Shown: piece after piece, positions 19,139 to 28,541 of the stretch
Layout of the letters: each line of letters opens with the position of its first letter
Numbering within the stretch: the first letter of the stretch is position 1
Assembly: GCA_963755335.1 (NCBI GenBank)
Contig: CAVWJW010000008.1
Location: 1,488,001 to 1,552,000, forward strand
From: UBA10649 sp963755335
GTDB lineage: Bacteria > Actinomycetota > Actinomycetes > S36-B12
DNA: 64,000 nucleotides
Reading direction: 5' to 3'
Notes under the pieces: generated by a model
The model's database searches: none
Seen by the model: the letters and a program-made list of their open reading frames with translations, nothing else
What the model was told of the DNA's origin: nothing
Position numbers and translations under genes: made by a program

Positions 19139-20053
19139 GTGCCGGACCCCGCCCTGACCATCGAGGACCTGGTCATGCGCTACGGGGCCACGACTGCCGT
19201 GGCGGGGCTGTCGATGACCGCCCAGGCGGGCCAGGTCACCGCCCTCATCGGGCCCAACGGAGCCGGGAAGACGTCCACGATCGAGGCGTGCGTGGGCCTG
19301 CGCCATCCCTCGTCGGGGCGCATCCGACTCCTGGGCGAGCAGCTGACGGGAGGCGTGCCGGCCGGCTTGCGATCGCGCGTGGGCGTGATGCTGCAGGACG
19401 GCGGCCTCTACTCGACGGCGGCGCCCCTCGAGTTCGTCCGCTACGTGGCGGCGATGTACCCCGACCCGGAGGATCCGCGCACCCTGCTCGCCGACCTGGG
19501 CCTCGACCCGGCACTGCGCACGCCGATCCGCCGCCTGTCCGGAGGCGAGCAGCAGCGGGTGAAGTGCGCCGCCGCACTGGTCGGGCGCCCCGACCTGGTG
19601 TTCCTCGACGAGCCGACCGCCGGGCTCGATCCGCTCGCTCGGCGCGGCATCCACGACCTCGTGCGGGCGCTGACGGGGCGTGGCACGACGGTGATCCTCA
19701 CGACGCACCTGATGGACGACGTCGAACGACTGGCCGACCACGTCGTGGTCATGTCGCGCGGCCGGGCCCTCAGGTCGGGCACGGTCGTCGACCTCATCGG
19801 GGCCGACGACAGCATCACCTTCCGCGGACCCCGCCACATCGACCTGGGCGACCTGCGGTCGGCGCTGCCCGCCGAGTGCGTCATCACCGAAGACCATCCC
19901 GGCCACTATCGGGTCGTCGGATCGACCGACCCGATGGTCCTGTCCGCCATCGCCTCGTGGTCGGCGCAGCACGGAGCCACCACGGCCGACCTGTCGGTCG
20001 GGCGCCGGTCCCTCGAGGACGTCATCGTCGAGCTGATCGGAGAGCGCCCGTGA
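19139..20053 (+). CDS. ABC transporter ATP-binding protein
   Basis: A 304-residue ATPase of the DrrA/NatA-like group. Walker A GPNGAGKTS is at about 40-48, LSGGEQQR is the signature, Walker B is LVFLDEPTAGLDP, and the switch is TTHLMDDVE. A roughly 80-residue C-terminal extension follows, as is common in this group. It is divergent from the suf operon and overlaps the permease gene by 4 bp (GTGA), so the two form one transporter. This gene pair next to suf and ctaA/ctaB is common in actinobacteria. Substrate unknown; export is more likely than import because no binding protein is present. Confidence 0.9.
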   Translation: MPDPALTIEDLVMRYGATTAVAGLSMTAQAGQVTALIGPNGAGKTSTIEACVGLRHPSSGRIRLLGEQLTGGVPAGLRSRVGVMLQDGGLYSTAAPLEFVRYVAAMYPDPEDPRTLLADLGLDPALRTPIRRLSGGEQQRVKCAAALVGRPDLVFLDEPTAGLDPLARRGIHDLVRALTGRGTTVILTTHLMDDVERLADHVVVMSRGRALRSGTVVDLIGADDSITFRGPRHIDLGDLRSALPAECVITEDHPGHYRVVGSTDPMVLSAIASWSAQHGATTADLSVGRRSLEDVIVELIGERP

Positions 20054-20812
20054 GCGGCACGTCGACGGCACACGCCCACTCCCCCGCATCGCGAGCCACG
20101 GCGCACGGCCGATGGGAGACTCGACTGCTGCTGCGCAACGGCGAGCAGCTGCTCCTGACCTTCGCCATCCCGATCGGCCTGCTCCTCGCCCTGACGCTCA
20201 CGACGATGTTCTCCGCCACAGCGGGGCAGTCCCGGGTCCCGAACGCGCTCGCGACGGTTCTCACGGTGTCCGTCATCAGCTCGGCGTTCACCTCCCTGGC
20301 GATCGCGACCGGCTTCGAGCGTCGCTCGGGCGCCCTCCGGTTCATGGCCACCACTCCCCTGACCCGCGTCGAGCTGCTGGCCGGCAAGTTCGGCGCCACC
20401 GCGGTCGTGACCGTGCTGTCGTGCCTGACGGTCAGCGTCGTCGCACTCGCTCTGGGGTGGCGACCCACCGCGGCCACCGCCTGGGTGCCGGTGCTGGTCG
20501 TGCTCGGCACCGCCGCGTTCGCGGCCTGGGGCATGGCCCTCGCCGGACTGCTGAGGGCCGAGGCCGTGCTGGCGGTGGCGAACGGACTGTTCCTGATCCT
20601 CGTGATGTTCGGCGGCGTGATCATCCCGTCCTCGTCGCTCCCCGGTGCCGCTCGCGACGATCGCGCCATGGCTGCCGTCCGGAGCCCTGGCCGACGCGCT
20701 GCGCGCCTGCCTGGTCGACCTCCACGCCCCCTCGGTCGGCTCGATCGCCGTCATGGTGATCTGGCTCGCAGCGGGGACACTCGTCGCCGGACGGACGTTC
20801 CGCTGGTCATAG
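20050..20812 (+). CDS. ABC-2 type permease (one frame break)
   Basis: Integral membrane partner of the preceding ATPase, with about six hydrophobic segments (TFAIPIGLLLALTL, SVISSAFTSLAIAT, VVTVLSCLTVSVVALAL, VLVVLGTAAFAAWGMALAGLL, GLFLILVMFGGVIIP and a C-terminal one). The FERRSGALRFMATTPLTR loop is typical of ABC-2 permeases. The CCCC run at 20640-20643 carries one base too many; with CCC the protein continues as SSLPVPLATIAPWLP to a last membrane helix and a TAG at 20812, giving 253 residues. As sequenced it would lose that helix. The ctaA start follows at once. Confidence 0.87.
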
Positions 20813-20813
20813 G

Positions 20814-21797
20814 GTGAAGGCCGTGAGTCCTCCCACCGGCGCCTGCAGTCCCGCCGTGCGGGGCACCTTCATCGCCAACCTCGTCGCCCAGGTCGGCATC
20901 CTCGTCACCGGCGCCGTCGTGCGCCTGACCGGCAGTGGCCTGGGCTGCCCCACGTGGCCGCAGTGCACGGAGGGGTCCTACACCCCTACGGCCCGACAGC
21001 CGGAGGCGTGGCACAAGTACATCGAGTTCGGCAATCGCCTGCTGACGTTCGTGCTGGTGATCCTGGCGATCGCCGCCGTCGTCGCTGCGTGGTGGGATCG
21101 CCGCGAGCGACGTCGCAGCGGGCGACCCGTCCGCCCGGTGATCATGCTTCTCGCCCTCATCCCGATCGTCGGCACGGTCGCCCAGGCCGTACTGGGCGGG
21201 ATCACCGTCCTCACCGGCCTTCATCCCGTGACCGTGTCCGCCCACTTCCTGCTGTCGATGGCGATCGTCGCGGGCGTGGTCGCGCTCGTCGTGCGTTCCG
21301 GTGATCCGGGCGACCAGCCGATCACCGCCCTCGTGCCGCGCCTCGTGTCGTCCCTCGCCTGGGCCCTCGTGGTCGTCAGCGCCGTCCTCGTCGTCCTGGG
21401 CGTGCTCGTCACGGGCAGCGGGCCGCACAGTGGCGACGCCAAGTCCGAGAACCGCTTCTCGTTCGACCCGCGCACGATCTCGTGGCTGCACGCCGATGTC
21501 GTGCTGCTGTTCCTCGGGCTGGCCATCGGCCTGCTGGTCGTGCTCATCGTGATCGGCGCACCGAAGCCTGCCATCGGGCGGACGTGGCTGCTCCTCGGCA
21601 TCGCCGGCGTCCAGGGCGCGCTCGGCTACGTCCAGTACTTCTCCGGGCTGCCCGGCGCGCTCGTGGCCATCCACGTCCTGGGCTCGGGGCTCGTGTGGGT
21701 CACGGTGCTGTTCATCCCGCCCGCCCTGCGCCTGCGCGGCGTCGTGACGATGGAGACGTTCAGCGAGTCAGTGCAGGAACGGGTCGATCGCCACTAG
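20814..21797 (+). CDS. ctaA: Heme A synthase CtaA
   Basis: Converts heme O to heme A for cytochrome oxidase. A polytopic protein of 327 residues with about eight helices. The family's first loop is clear: VRLTGSGLGCPTWPQC (about residues 27-42) has the conserved cysteine pair. Heme-ligand histidines are expected in the segments EAWHKYIEFGNR, TGLHPVTVSAHFL, ISWLHADV and LVAIHVLGSG, all present. GTG codons at 20814 and 20823 are both possible starts. The 3' end overlaps the convergent ctaB gene by 30 bp. Confidence 0.94.
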   Translation: MKAVSPPTGACSPAVRGTFIANLVAQVGILVTGAVVRLTGSGLGCPTWPQCTEGSYTPTARQPEAWHKYIEFGNRLLTFVLVILAIAAVVAAWWDRRERRRSGRPVRPVIMLLALIPIVGTVAQAVLGGITVLTGLHPVTVSAHFLLSMAIVAGVVALVVRSGDPGDQPITALVPRLVSSLAWALVVVSAVLVVLGVLVTGSGPHSGDAKSENRFSFDPRTISWLHADVVLLFLGLAIGLLVVLIVIGAPKPAIGRTWLLLGIAGVQGALGYVQYFSGLPGALVAIHVLGSGLVWVTVLFIPPALRLRGVVTMETFSESVQERVDRH

Positions 21798-22685
21798 CAG
21801 GAACAGCAGGGCGAGATACGTGATCGAACCGTGGAACAGACGCATCGCCAGTCGCGTGACATCCGCGGCGTCCTTCACCACATGTCGTTGAAGTCGGTAC
21901 GCCTCCCACAGGAAGCCCGCACCGAGGATCGCCGCACCGATCGCGTAGAGCCAGCCCATGGGTGCGACCGGAATGAGCAGCAACGACACCGCGACCATCA
22001 CCCACGTGTAGACGACGATGTTGCGCGCCACCACTGCACTCGACCGAACCACGGGCAGCATCGGCACGCCGGCCGCCTCGTAGTCGTCGCGGAACTTCAT
22101 CGCGAGCGGCCAGTAGTGCGGCGGGGTCCAGAAGAAGATGATGAGGAAGAGCACCACCGGGGTCCAGGTCAGCGACCCGGTGATGGCCGCCCAGGCAATG
22201 AGCACCGGCATGCAGCCGGCAGCGCCTCCCCAGACGATGTTCTGCGACGTGCGGCGCTTGAGCAGCATCGTGTAGACGACGGCATAGAAGCCGATCGCGA
22301 TGAGCGCAAGCGCCGACGACAGAGGGTTGGCCAGCACCAGAAGGACCGCGGCGCTGAGGAGCGAGAGGACGATGCCCTGCACGATGCCGGCGCCGGGCGA
22401 CACGATGCCCATGGCCGCCGGGCGATGGACGGTGCGACCCATCATGGCGTCGATGTCTCGGTCGTAGACGCTGTTGAACGTGTTCGCCGCTCCGGCCGCC
22501 AGCGTGCCGCCTACGAGGACGGCGATGGTCGGAGCCAGCGGCGGCAGGCCGCCGGCGGCGAGGAAGGCGGTCGGCAGGGCCGTGGCGAGCAGGAGTTCGA
22601 CGATGCGCGGCTTGGTCAGCGCGACATGGGCACGGACACGATCTGACGCGGTGACGGTGCCGTCCGCGGCCATCGCGATCCCCAC
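21768..22685 (-). CDS. ctaB: Protoheme IX farnesyltransferase (heme O synthase) CtaB
   Basis: UbiA-family prenyltransferase of 305 residues that adds farnesyl to heme B, making heme O, the substrate of CtaA. The first prenyl-diphosphate-binding Asp motif is NTFNSVYDRDIDAMMGRT (about 88-105), preceded by VALTKPRIVELLL. The second polar motif is lost to hydrophobic context as usual for the group. About nine hydrophobic segments are present. The GTG at 22685 has GGGAG upstream; an in-frame ATG four codons later (22673) is an alternative. It lies back to back with tkt across 125 bp containing a small hairpin, and its tail overlaps ctaA. Confidence 0.94.
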   Translation of the reverse strand: MGIAMAADGTVTASDRVRAHVALTKPRIVELLLATALPTAFLAAGGLPPLAPTIAVLVGGTLAAGAANTFNSVYDRDIDAMMGRTVHRPAAMGIVSPGAGIVQGIVLSLLSAAVLLVLANPLSSALALIAIGFYAVVYTMLLKRRTSQNIVWGGAAGCMPVLIAWAAITGSLTWTPVVLFLIIFFWTPPHYWPLAMKFRDDYEAAGVPMLPVVRSSAVVARNIVVYTWVMVAVSLLLIPVAPMGWLYAIGAAILGAGFLWEAYRLQRHVVKDAADVTRLAMRLFHGSITYLALLFLLVAIDPFLH

Positions 22686-22705
22686 CCAATCTCCCCATCA
22701 CCAGC

Positions 22706-22723
22706 GGCGGCCGAAGGGCCGCC
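22706..22723. repeat. GGCGGCC-GAAG-GGCCGCC hairpin
   Basis: A perfect 7-bp inverted repeat with a 4-nt GAAG loop in the ctaB-tkt intergenic region, about 21-38 bp upstream of the ctaB start. No U-tract follows, so a terminator is unlikely. The same arms occur in the zwf-opcA repeats. Confidence 0.5.
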
Positions 22724-22798
22724 AACGCGCCGGTTCACTGTACCGGGGATGCGCGCCAGGGTTGGCCACGGGACTGCGGGTAGCGGGCCAGCATTGGC

Positions 22799-22804
22799 TA
22801 GGGT
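22799..22804 (+). promoter_or_regulatory. -10 element for a leaderless transcript (tkt)
   Basis: TAGGGT lies 6 nt before the tkt ATG at 22811 and no Shine-Dalgarno sequence is present. It probably drives the whole tkt-tal-zwf-opcA-pgl run. Confidence 0.5.
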
Positions 22805-22810
22805 CCTGAC

Positions 22811-24892
22811 ATGGCCTCCTCCTCCCTCGCCCCCTTCGACTGGTCCGCCGACGACGACCAGGCGGTCACCTACCTTCGCGCGCTCGCGGCCGACTCCGTG
22901 CAGCGCGTCGGCAACGGCCACCCCGGCACGGCGATGAGTCTTGCGCCGGTCGCGTACCTGCTCTTCCAGAAGCTGATGCGGCACGATCCGAAGGACCCGA
23001 CGTGGCTCGGGCGCGACCGCTTCGTGCTGTCGGCGGGCCACACCAGCCTGACGCTGTACAGCCAGCTCTTCCTCAGCGACTACGGGCTGTCGATGACCGA
23101 CCTGGAGTCCTTCCGCACATGGGGCAGCCGTACGCCCGGCCATCCCGAGTTCGGTCACACCACGGGCGTCGAGACCACCACCGGACCGCTCGGCCAAGGC
23201 CTGGCCAACGGCGTCGGCCTGGCCTACGCAGCGCGCTACGAGCGCGGGCTGTTCGACCCGGACACGGCCGATGGAGACAGTCCGTTCGACCACCGCATCT
23301 GGGTGATCGCGGGCGACGGCGACCTCGAGGAGGGCGTCACCTCCGAGGCGTCGTCCCTCGCCGGACTGCAGAAGCTCAACCGGCTGTGCGTGATCTACGA
23401 CGACAACCACATCTCCATCGAGGGCGACACCGCGATCGCCTTCCACGAGAACGTGTGCCAGCGCTATGAGTCCTACGGCTGGGCCACCCACCAGGTCGGC
23501 ATGAACGCCGACGGCTCCATCGACGTGCCGGCGCTCTACGACGCCATCGGCAAGGCCGTTGCCGAGCCCGACCGGCCCGACCTTCATCCAGGTGCGCTCG
23601 ATCATCGGCTGGCCCGCACCCACGCTGCGCAACACCGGCAAGGCGCATGGTTCGGCCCTCGGCGAGGCGGAGGTGCGCGCGACCAAGGAGCTCTTGGGCC
23701 TGGATCCTGACGCGCACTTCGCCTTCGACCCTGCCCTGCTCGCCCGCGTCCGCGAGAACCTTCGGCACCGAGTCGACGAGGCCCGGTCGACCTGGGATGC
23801 CGCCTTCGCTGCCTGGCGCTCCGCGCAGCCGGACAGGGCCGCCCTGCTCGACCGGCTCCTCGGCGCACCAGCTGCCCGAGGGACTCGAGGCGGCGTTCCC
23901 GCGCTTCGAACCCGGCGGCTCGCGTCGCCACCCGCAAGGCATCCGGCGACGTCATCAACGCGATCGCCGGCGTCATGCCCGAGCTGTGGGGCGGCTCGGC
24001 CGACCTCGCCGAGTCGAACAACACGACGATCGAGGACGCCGACAGCTTCCTGCCGCCGGGCAACCCCATCCCGAACGGCTCGCCCTACGGCCGCGTCCTG
24101 CACTTCGGCATCCGCGAGCACGCCATGGGATCGATCCTCAACGGGATCGCAGTCGACGGACTCACCCGCCCGTTCGGCGGGACCTTCCTGGTCTTCTCCG
24201 ACTACATGCGCGGCGCCGTGCGCCTTTCCGCGCTCATGCAGACCGATGTCACGTACGTGTGGACCCACGACTCGATCGGCCTCGGCGAGGACGGACCAAC
24301 GCATCAGCCGGTCGAGCACCTGTGGGCGCTGCGAGCCATGCCGGGCCTGTCCATCGTGCGCCCGGCCGACGGCAACGAGACAGCCGCCGCCTGGCGGGCC
24401 ATCCTGCATCGCCGGGGACCGGCCGGCCTGATCCTCACCCGCCAGAACGTGCCCACGCCCGACACCGACGCCGACACCGTTCGCGACGGGGTCATGCGCG
24501 GTGCCTACGTCGTTGCCGACTCCGATCAGCCCCAGGTTCAGCTGCTCGCCACCGGCTCCGAGGTGCAGCTGGCGACGACCGCAGCGACCGTGCTGGAGGC
24601 CGCCGGCATCGGCACCCGAGTCATCTCGATGCCCTGCCTCGAATGGTTCGACGAGCAGCCGCAGGGGTACCGCGACAGTGTCCTGCTGCCGTCCGTTCGC
24701 GCTCGCGTCTCCGTCGAGGCGGGCGCCACGCTCGGCTGGTATCGCTACGTCGGCACCGATGGTCGAGTCGTCGGACTCGACCACTTCGGCGCAAGCGCCG
24801 ATCAGGCCACGCTGTTCCGGGAATTCGGCATCACCGTCGAGAACATCGTCGCCGCAGCGCGCGAGAGCATCGCCGCTGCCGGTCGCGACTGA
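22811..24892 (+). CDS. tkt: Transketolase (three frame breaks)
   Basis: Thiamine-diphosphate enzyme linking the pentose phosphate pathway to glycolysis. The ThDP/metal motif GDGDLEEG with IYDDN about 25 residues on is present, preceded by TGPLGQGLANGVG. The pyrimidine domain has LHFGIREHAMG and FSDYMRGAVRLSAL, and the C-terminal domain ends VENIVAAARES. Three extra bases break the frame: CCC at 23576-23578 (joins DRP to TFIQVRS), GG at 23862-23863 (joins RLL to AHQLPEG) and within 23914-23919 (leads into RVATRKASG). Corrected length is 692 residues, normal for transketolase. All three fall in the middle third. tal follows 16 bp downstream. Confidence 0.93.
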
Positions 24893-24908
24893 CGCCCAAG
24901 GGAGAACC

Positions 24909-26025
24909 ATGACGACCAACGCACAACTGCAGCAGCTGACCGACGCCGGTGTGTCGATCTGGCTGGACGACCTCGACCGGGATCGCCTTGAGTCCGGAAC
25001 GCTCGGCAACGTTGATCGAGACGTCCTGCGTTCGCGGAGTCACCACGAACCCGAGCATCTTCGACAAGGCCATCTCCCAGGGAGCGGAGGCCTACGCCGA
25101 CCAGATCGACATGCTGGCGAAGGAGGGCTGCGACGTGGACGCGATCATCCGCGCCCTGACCACCGACGACGTCCGCTCGGCGTGCGACCTGTTCCGGCAC
25201 CTCTTCCACGAGAGCGAGGGCGAGGACGGCCGCGTGTCCATCGAGGTCGATCCGCGACTGGCGCACCGCACCGAGACCACCATCGAGCAGGCCCGAGGGC
25301 TCTGGGACACCGTCGGTCGCCCGAATGCGCTCATCAAGATCCCGGCCACCGTCGACGGCCTCTCGGCCATCACCGCAGTCATCGGCAGCGGCATCAGCGT
25401 CAACGTCACCCTCATCTTCTCGGTCGATCGGTACCGCGCCGTCGTGGATGCGTACATGGCCGGCCTCGAGGAGGCCGCCGAGAACGGTCACGACCTGAGC
25501 CGCATCCGAAGCGTCGCGAGCTTCTTCGTGAGCCGCATCGACACCGAGGTCGACAAGCGGCTCCGCGCGCTCGGGACCGATGAGGCCACCGGGCTGCTCG
25601 GCAAGGCGGCCCTGGCCAGTGCCCGGCTGGCCTGGGCCGCCCACCAGGAGATCCTCGCGTCCGACCGGTGGCAGGCACTCGCCGCCAAGGGCGCGCACCC
25701 GCAGCGCCCCCTGTGGGCCTCCACCGGAGTCAAGGATCCCGCGTATGACCCCACCACCTACGTCGTCGACCTGGTCGTGCGTGGCTGCGTCAACACGATG
25801 CCGGAGCCGACCCTCGAGGCCGTCGCCGCCAGTGGCGTGATCCCGCAGGACTCCATCAGCGGGACCGCGGAGCAGTCCGCGCAGGTGTGGGCGGGGCTCG
25901 AGGCGCTCGGCATCGGCAACGCCGACGTCTGCGCCCAGCTGGAGAGCGAGGGAGTCACCAAGTTCATCGACTCCTGGGAGCAGCTGCGCGCAACGGTGGC
26001 CAAGGCCGCTGGGATCGAGGCCTGA
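24909..26025 (+). CDS. tal: Transaldolase (one frame break)
   Basis: Transfers a dihydroxyacetone unit between sugar phosphates via a Schiff-base lysine. The N-terminal LQQLTDAGVSIWLDDLDRDRL and VRGVTTNPSIFDKAI segments identify the long actinobacterial form. The catalytic lysine is the one in NALIKIPAT, and NVTLIFSV follows. An extra G in the GG at 25005-25006 separates the first 32 residues; corrected, ESGTL joins ATLIETS and the protein is 371 residues. The ATG has GGAG upstream. zwf starts 2 bp after the stop. Confidence 0.93.
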
Positions 26026-26026
26026 G

Positions 26027-27574
26027 GTGAGTCCGCTGCGTCACCCCGCCTTCTCGGCGAACCCCCTCCGCAACGCCCTCGACCAGCGACTCCCCCGCGT
26101 CGCTGGCCCCTGCGGCATCGTCCTGTTCGGCGTCACCGGCGATCTGTCGCGCAAGAAGGTCATGCCGGCCATCTACGACCTCGCCAATCGTGGGCTGCTG
26201 CCGCCGGGCTTCGGCCTGGTGGGCTTCGCGCGCCGCGACTGGGAGGACCAGGACTTCGCCCAGATCGTCCACGACTCGGTCCGCGAGCACGCGCGCACGC
26301 CGTTCCGCGAGGAGGTGTGGCAGCAGCTGTGCGAGGGCATCCGCTTCGTCGCGGGCGATCTCGCCGACGAGGACGCCTACCTGCGCCTGAAGGACGTCGT
26401 CGAGGAGCTCGACACCTCGCGCGGCACGGGGGGCAACCACGCCTTCTACCTGTCCATCCCGCCCGGCCTGTTCCCTGTCGTGCTCCAGCACCTGAAGTCG
26501 TCCGGCCTGGCCGAGGACAAGCCGGAGGCGTGGCGGCGGGTCGTCATCGAGAAGCCGTTCGGGCACGACCTGGCCAGCGCCCAGGAGCTCAACCGCGTCG
26601 TCGGCGAGGTGTTCTCGTCCGGCTCGGTGTTCCGCATCGACCACTACCTCGGCAAGGAGACGGTCCAGAACATCCTGGCGGTGCGCTTCGCCAACTCCAT
26701 GTACGAGCCCCTGTGGAACAGCAACTACGTCGACAACGTCCAGATCACGATGGCCGAGGACATCGGGATCGGCGGCCGGGCCGGCTACTACGACGGCATC
26801 GGGGCAGCCCGCGACGTCATCCAGAACCACCTGCTTCAGCTCCTCGCGCTCACCGCCATGGAGGAGCCGCTGTCCTTCTCGCCTGACGATGTCAGGATCG
26901 AGAAGGAGAAGCTGCTTCGCGCGGTCACGCTGCCGCGGGAGCTCGACAAGCACACCAGCAACGGGCAGTACGCGAACGGCTGGCAGGGCGGCCTTCCCGT
27001 GGTCGGCTACCTCGAGGAGGAGGGCATCAACCCGGAGAGCACGACCGAGACGTACGCCGCGATCCGCGTCGACGTCGACAACCGTCGCTGGGCCGGCGTG
27101 CCGTTCTACCTGCGCACGGGCAAGCGGCTGGGTCGCCGGGTCACGGAGGTGGCCGTCGTCTTCAAGCGGGCGCCGCACCTGCCGTTCGCGAAGACGGCCG
27201 TCCAGGAGCTGGGCAACAACGCGTTCGTCTTCCGCATCCAGCCCGACGAGGGCATCACCGTCCGATTCGGCTCGAAGGTGCCGAACACCACGTCGGTGCA
27301 GGTACGCGACGTGACCATGGACTTCCAGTACGGCGAGTCCTTCGTCGACTCGAGTCCGGAGGCGTACGAACGGCTCATCCTCGACGTGCTGCTCGGCGAC
27401 CCGCCGCTGTTCCCGCGCCATGAGGAGGTCGAGCTGGGCTGGGAGATCCTCGACCCGGTACTCGACTTCTGGGCCGAACGCGGCAAGCCCGAGCAGTATG
27501 CATCCGGCGGGTGGGGGCCCCACTCGTCGTACGACATGATCGCGCGCGACGGACGCACATGGAGGCGGCCATGA
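26027..27574 (+). CDS. zwf: Glucose-6-phosphate 1-dehydrogenase
   Basis: Oxidises glucose-6-phosphate to 6-phosphogluconolactone with NADP+, the entry to the oxidative pentose phosphate pathway. The 515-residue frame is intact: nucleotide motif GVTGDLSRKK at 35-44, catalytic motif RIDHYLGKE starting at R203, and the conserved EKPFGHD near 180. The GTG start lies 2 bp after tal. The stop codon lies inside copy 1 of a tandem repeat and overlaps an ATG (ATGA at 27571) that is in frame with opcA. Confidence 0.97.
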   Translation: MSPLRHPAFSANPLRNALDQRLPRVAGPCGIVLFGVTGDLSRKKVMPAIYDLANRGLLPPGFGLVGFARRDWEDQDFAQIVHDSVREHARTPFREEVWQQLCEGIRFVAGDLADEDAYLRLKDVVEELDTSRGTGGNHAFYLSIPPGLFPVVLQHLKSSGLAEDKPEAWRRVVIEKPFGHDLASAQELNRVVGEVFSSGSVFRIDHYLGKETVQNILAVRFANSMYEPLWNSNYVDNVQITMAEDIGIGGRAGYYDGIGAARDVIQNHLLQLLALTAMEEPLSFSPDDVRIEKEKLLRAVTLPRELDKHTSNGQYANGWQGGLPVVGYLEEEGINPESTTETYAAIRVDVDNRRWAGVPFYLRTGKRLGRRVTEVAVVFKRAPHLPFAKTAVQELGNNAFVFRIQPDEGITVRFGSKVPNTTSVQVRDVTMDFQYGESFVDSSPEAYERLILDVLLGDPPLFPRHEEVELGWEILDPVLDFWAERGKPEQYASGGWGPHSSYDMIARDGRTWRRP

Positions 27575-27642
27575 ACGGCCGCCGACCCAAAGCAGGAGGC
27601 GGCCATGAACGGCCGCCGACCCAACAGCAGGAGGCGGCCATG
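27561..27642 (+). repeat. Tandem 34/35-bp repeat with three RBS-ATG units at the zwf-opcA junction
   Basis: Copy 1 is 27561-27594 and copy 2 is 27595-27629; a third copy begins at 27630 and diverges after its ATG. Each copy starts GGAGGCGGCCATG, so a strong Shine-Dalgarno and an ATG occur three times (ATGs at 27571, 27605 and 27640). Copies 1 and 2 also contain a GGCGGCC-ATGAAC-GGCCGCC hairpin with the ATG in its loop. ATG 27571 overlaps the zwf stop and is in frame with opcA. ATG 27605 opens a 12-codon reading frame whose TGA overlaps the opcA ATG at 27640. Confidence 0.85.
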
Positions 27643-28541
27643 ATCCGGCTCGAGGACACCAGCGGGGGTGCGGTCGCGTCCGCGATCGCAGGAGAGCGCC
27701 ACCGGATGGGCTCGGGAGCCACGGGGATGGTGCTGACGCTGCTCATCCTCACCGATGAGGAGTACCAGGCGGACGCCACCGCCGCGGCCGTGTCGGCCGC
27801 ACGGCAGCACCCGATGCGGATCGTCACCCTGATCCCCCGACCGGGCAAGCACGAGGCTCGGCTCGACGCCGACATCGCCGTCGGCGGCGACGACGGTCCC
27901 GGTGAGGTCGCCGTGCTGCGCCTGCGCGGGCCGCTGGCCGACCACGCCAACTCGGTGTGCATCCCGCTGCTGCTCAGCGATACGCCGGTCGTCGCCTACT
28001 GGCCCGAGGGCGGGCCGGACAGCCCGTCGATCGACCCGATCGGTCGTCATGCACAGCGCCGCATCACCGACGCGGCCGCGTCGGAGGACGTCCAGCGCGA
28101 GCTCGTCCGCCGCCGCACGGGGTACTCCCCCGGCGACACGGATCTCGCCTGGACCCGCCTGACCCCGTGGCGCGCGGTGCTCGCCTCGATCCTCGACCAG
28201 CCGATGGGTGCCATCACGGCGGCCACCGTGCACGCCGAGGACGCCAACGCGAGCGCCATCCTGCTGGTCACCTGGCTCAATCGCGCCCTCAAGGTGCCCG
28301 TCGACCTGCAGGTCAGCGAGGGGCCCGGGCATCACGCAGGTGCAGCTGGCCACGGACGACGGCGACTGTCACCGTCAACCGCCCCGACGGCTCCACCGCG
28401 GTGCTGTCCCGACCGGGGATGCCGGACTCTCGGGTGTCGCTGCCGCGTCGCGAGCTGGCCGAGTTGATGGCGGAGGAACTGCGTCGCCTTGACCCGGACG
28501 AGGTCTACGGAGACGTCATCTCGCACGTGGAACTGGCATGA
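27640..28541 (+). CDS. opcA: OpcA, glucose-6-phosphate dehydrogenase assembly protein (two frame breaks)
   Basis: Actinobacterial/cyanobacterial OpcA, thought to aid assembly or redox control of Zwf, its upstream neighbour. Recognised by RPLADHANSVCIPLLLSDTPVVAYWP-like wording (near residues 90-120) and the RELAELMAEELRRLDPDEVYG ending. One extra base in 28321-28326 and one in the GG at 28361-28362 break the frame; corrected, the join reads SEGPGITQVQLATDDATVTVNRPDG and the protein is 299 residues. The start at 27640 fits the family. The in-frame ATG at 27571 would add 23 repeat-encoded residues. It ends in an ATGA overlap with pgl. Confidence 0.88.

Noticed and set aside
27561..27642. CRISPR array
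   Set aside because: Copies are directly adjacent without spacers, only two are complete, and they contain ribosome-binding sites and start codons; no cas genes are present.
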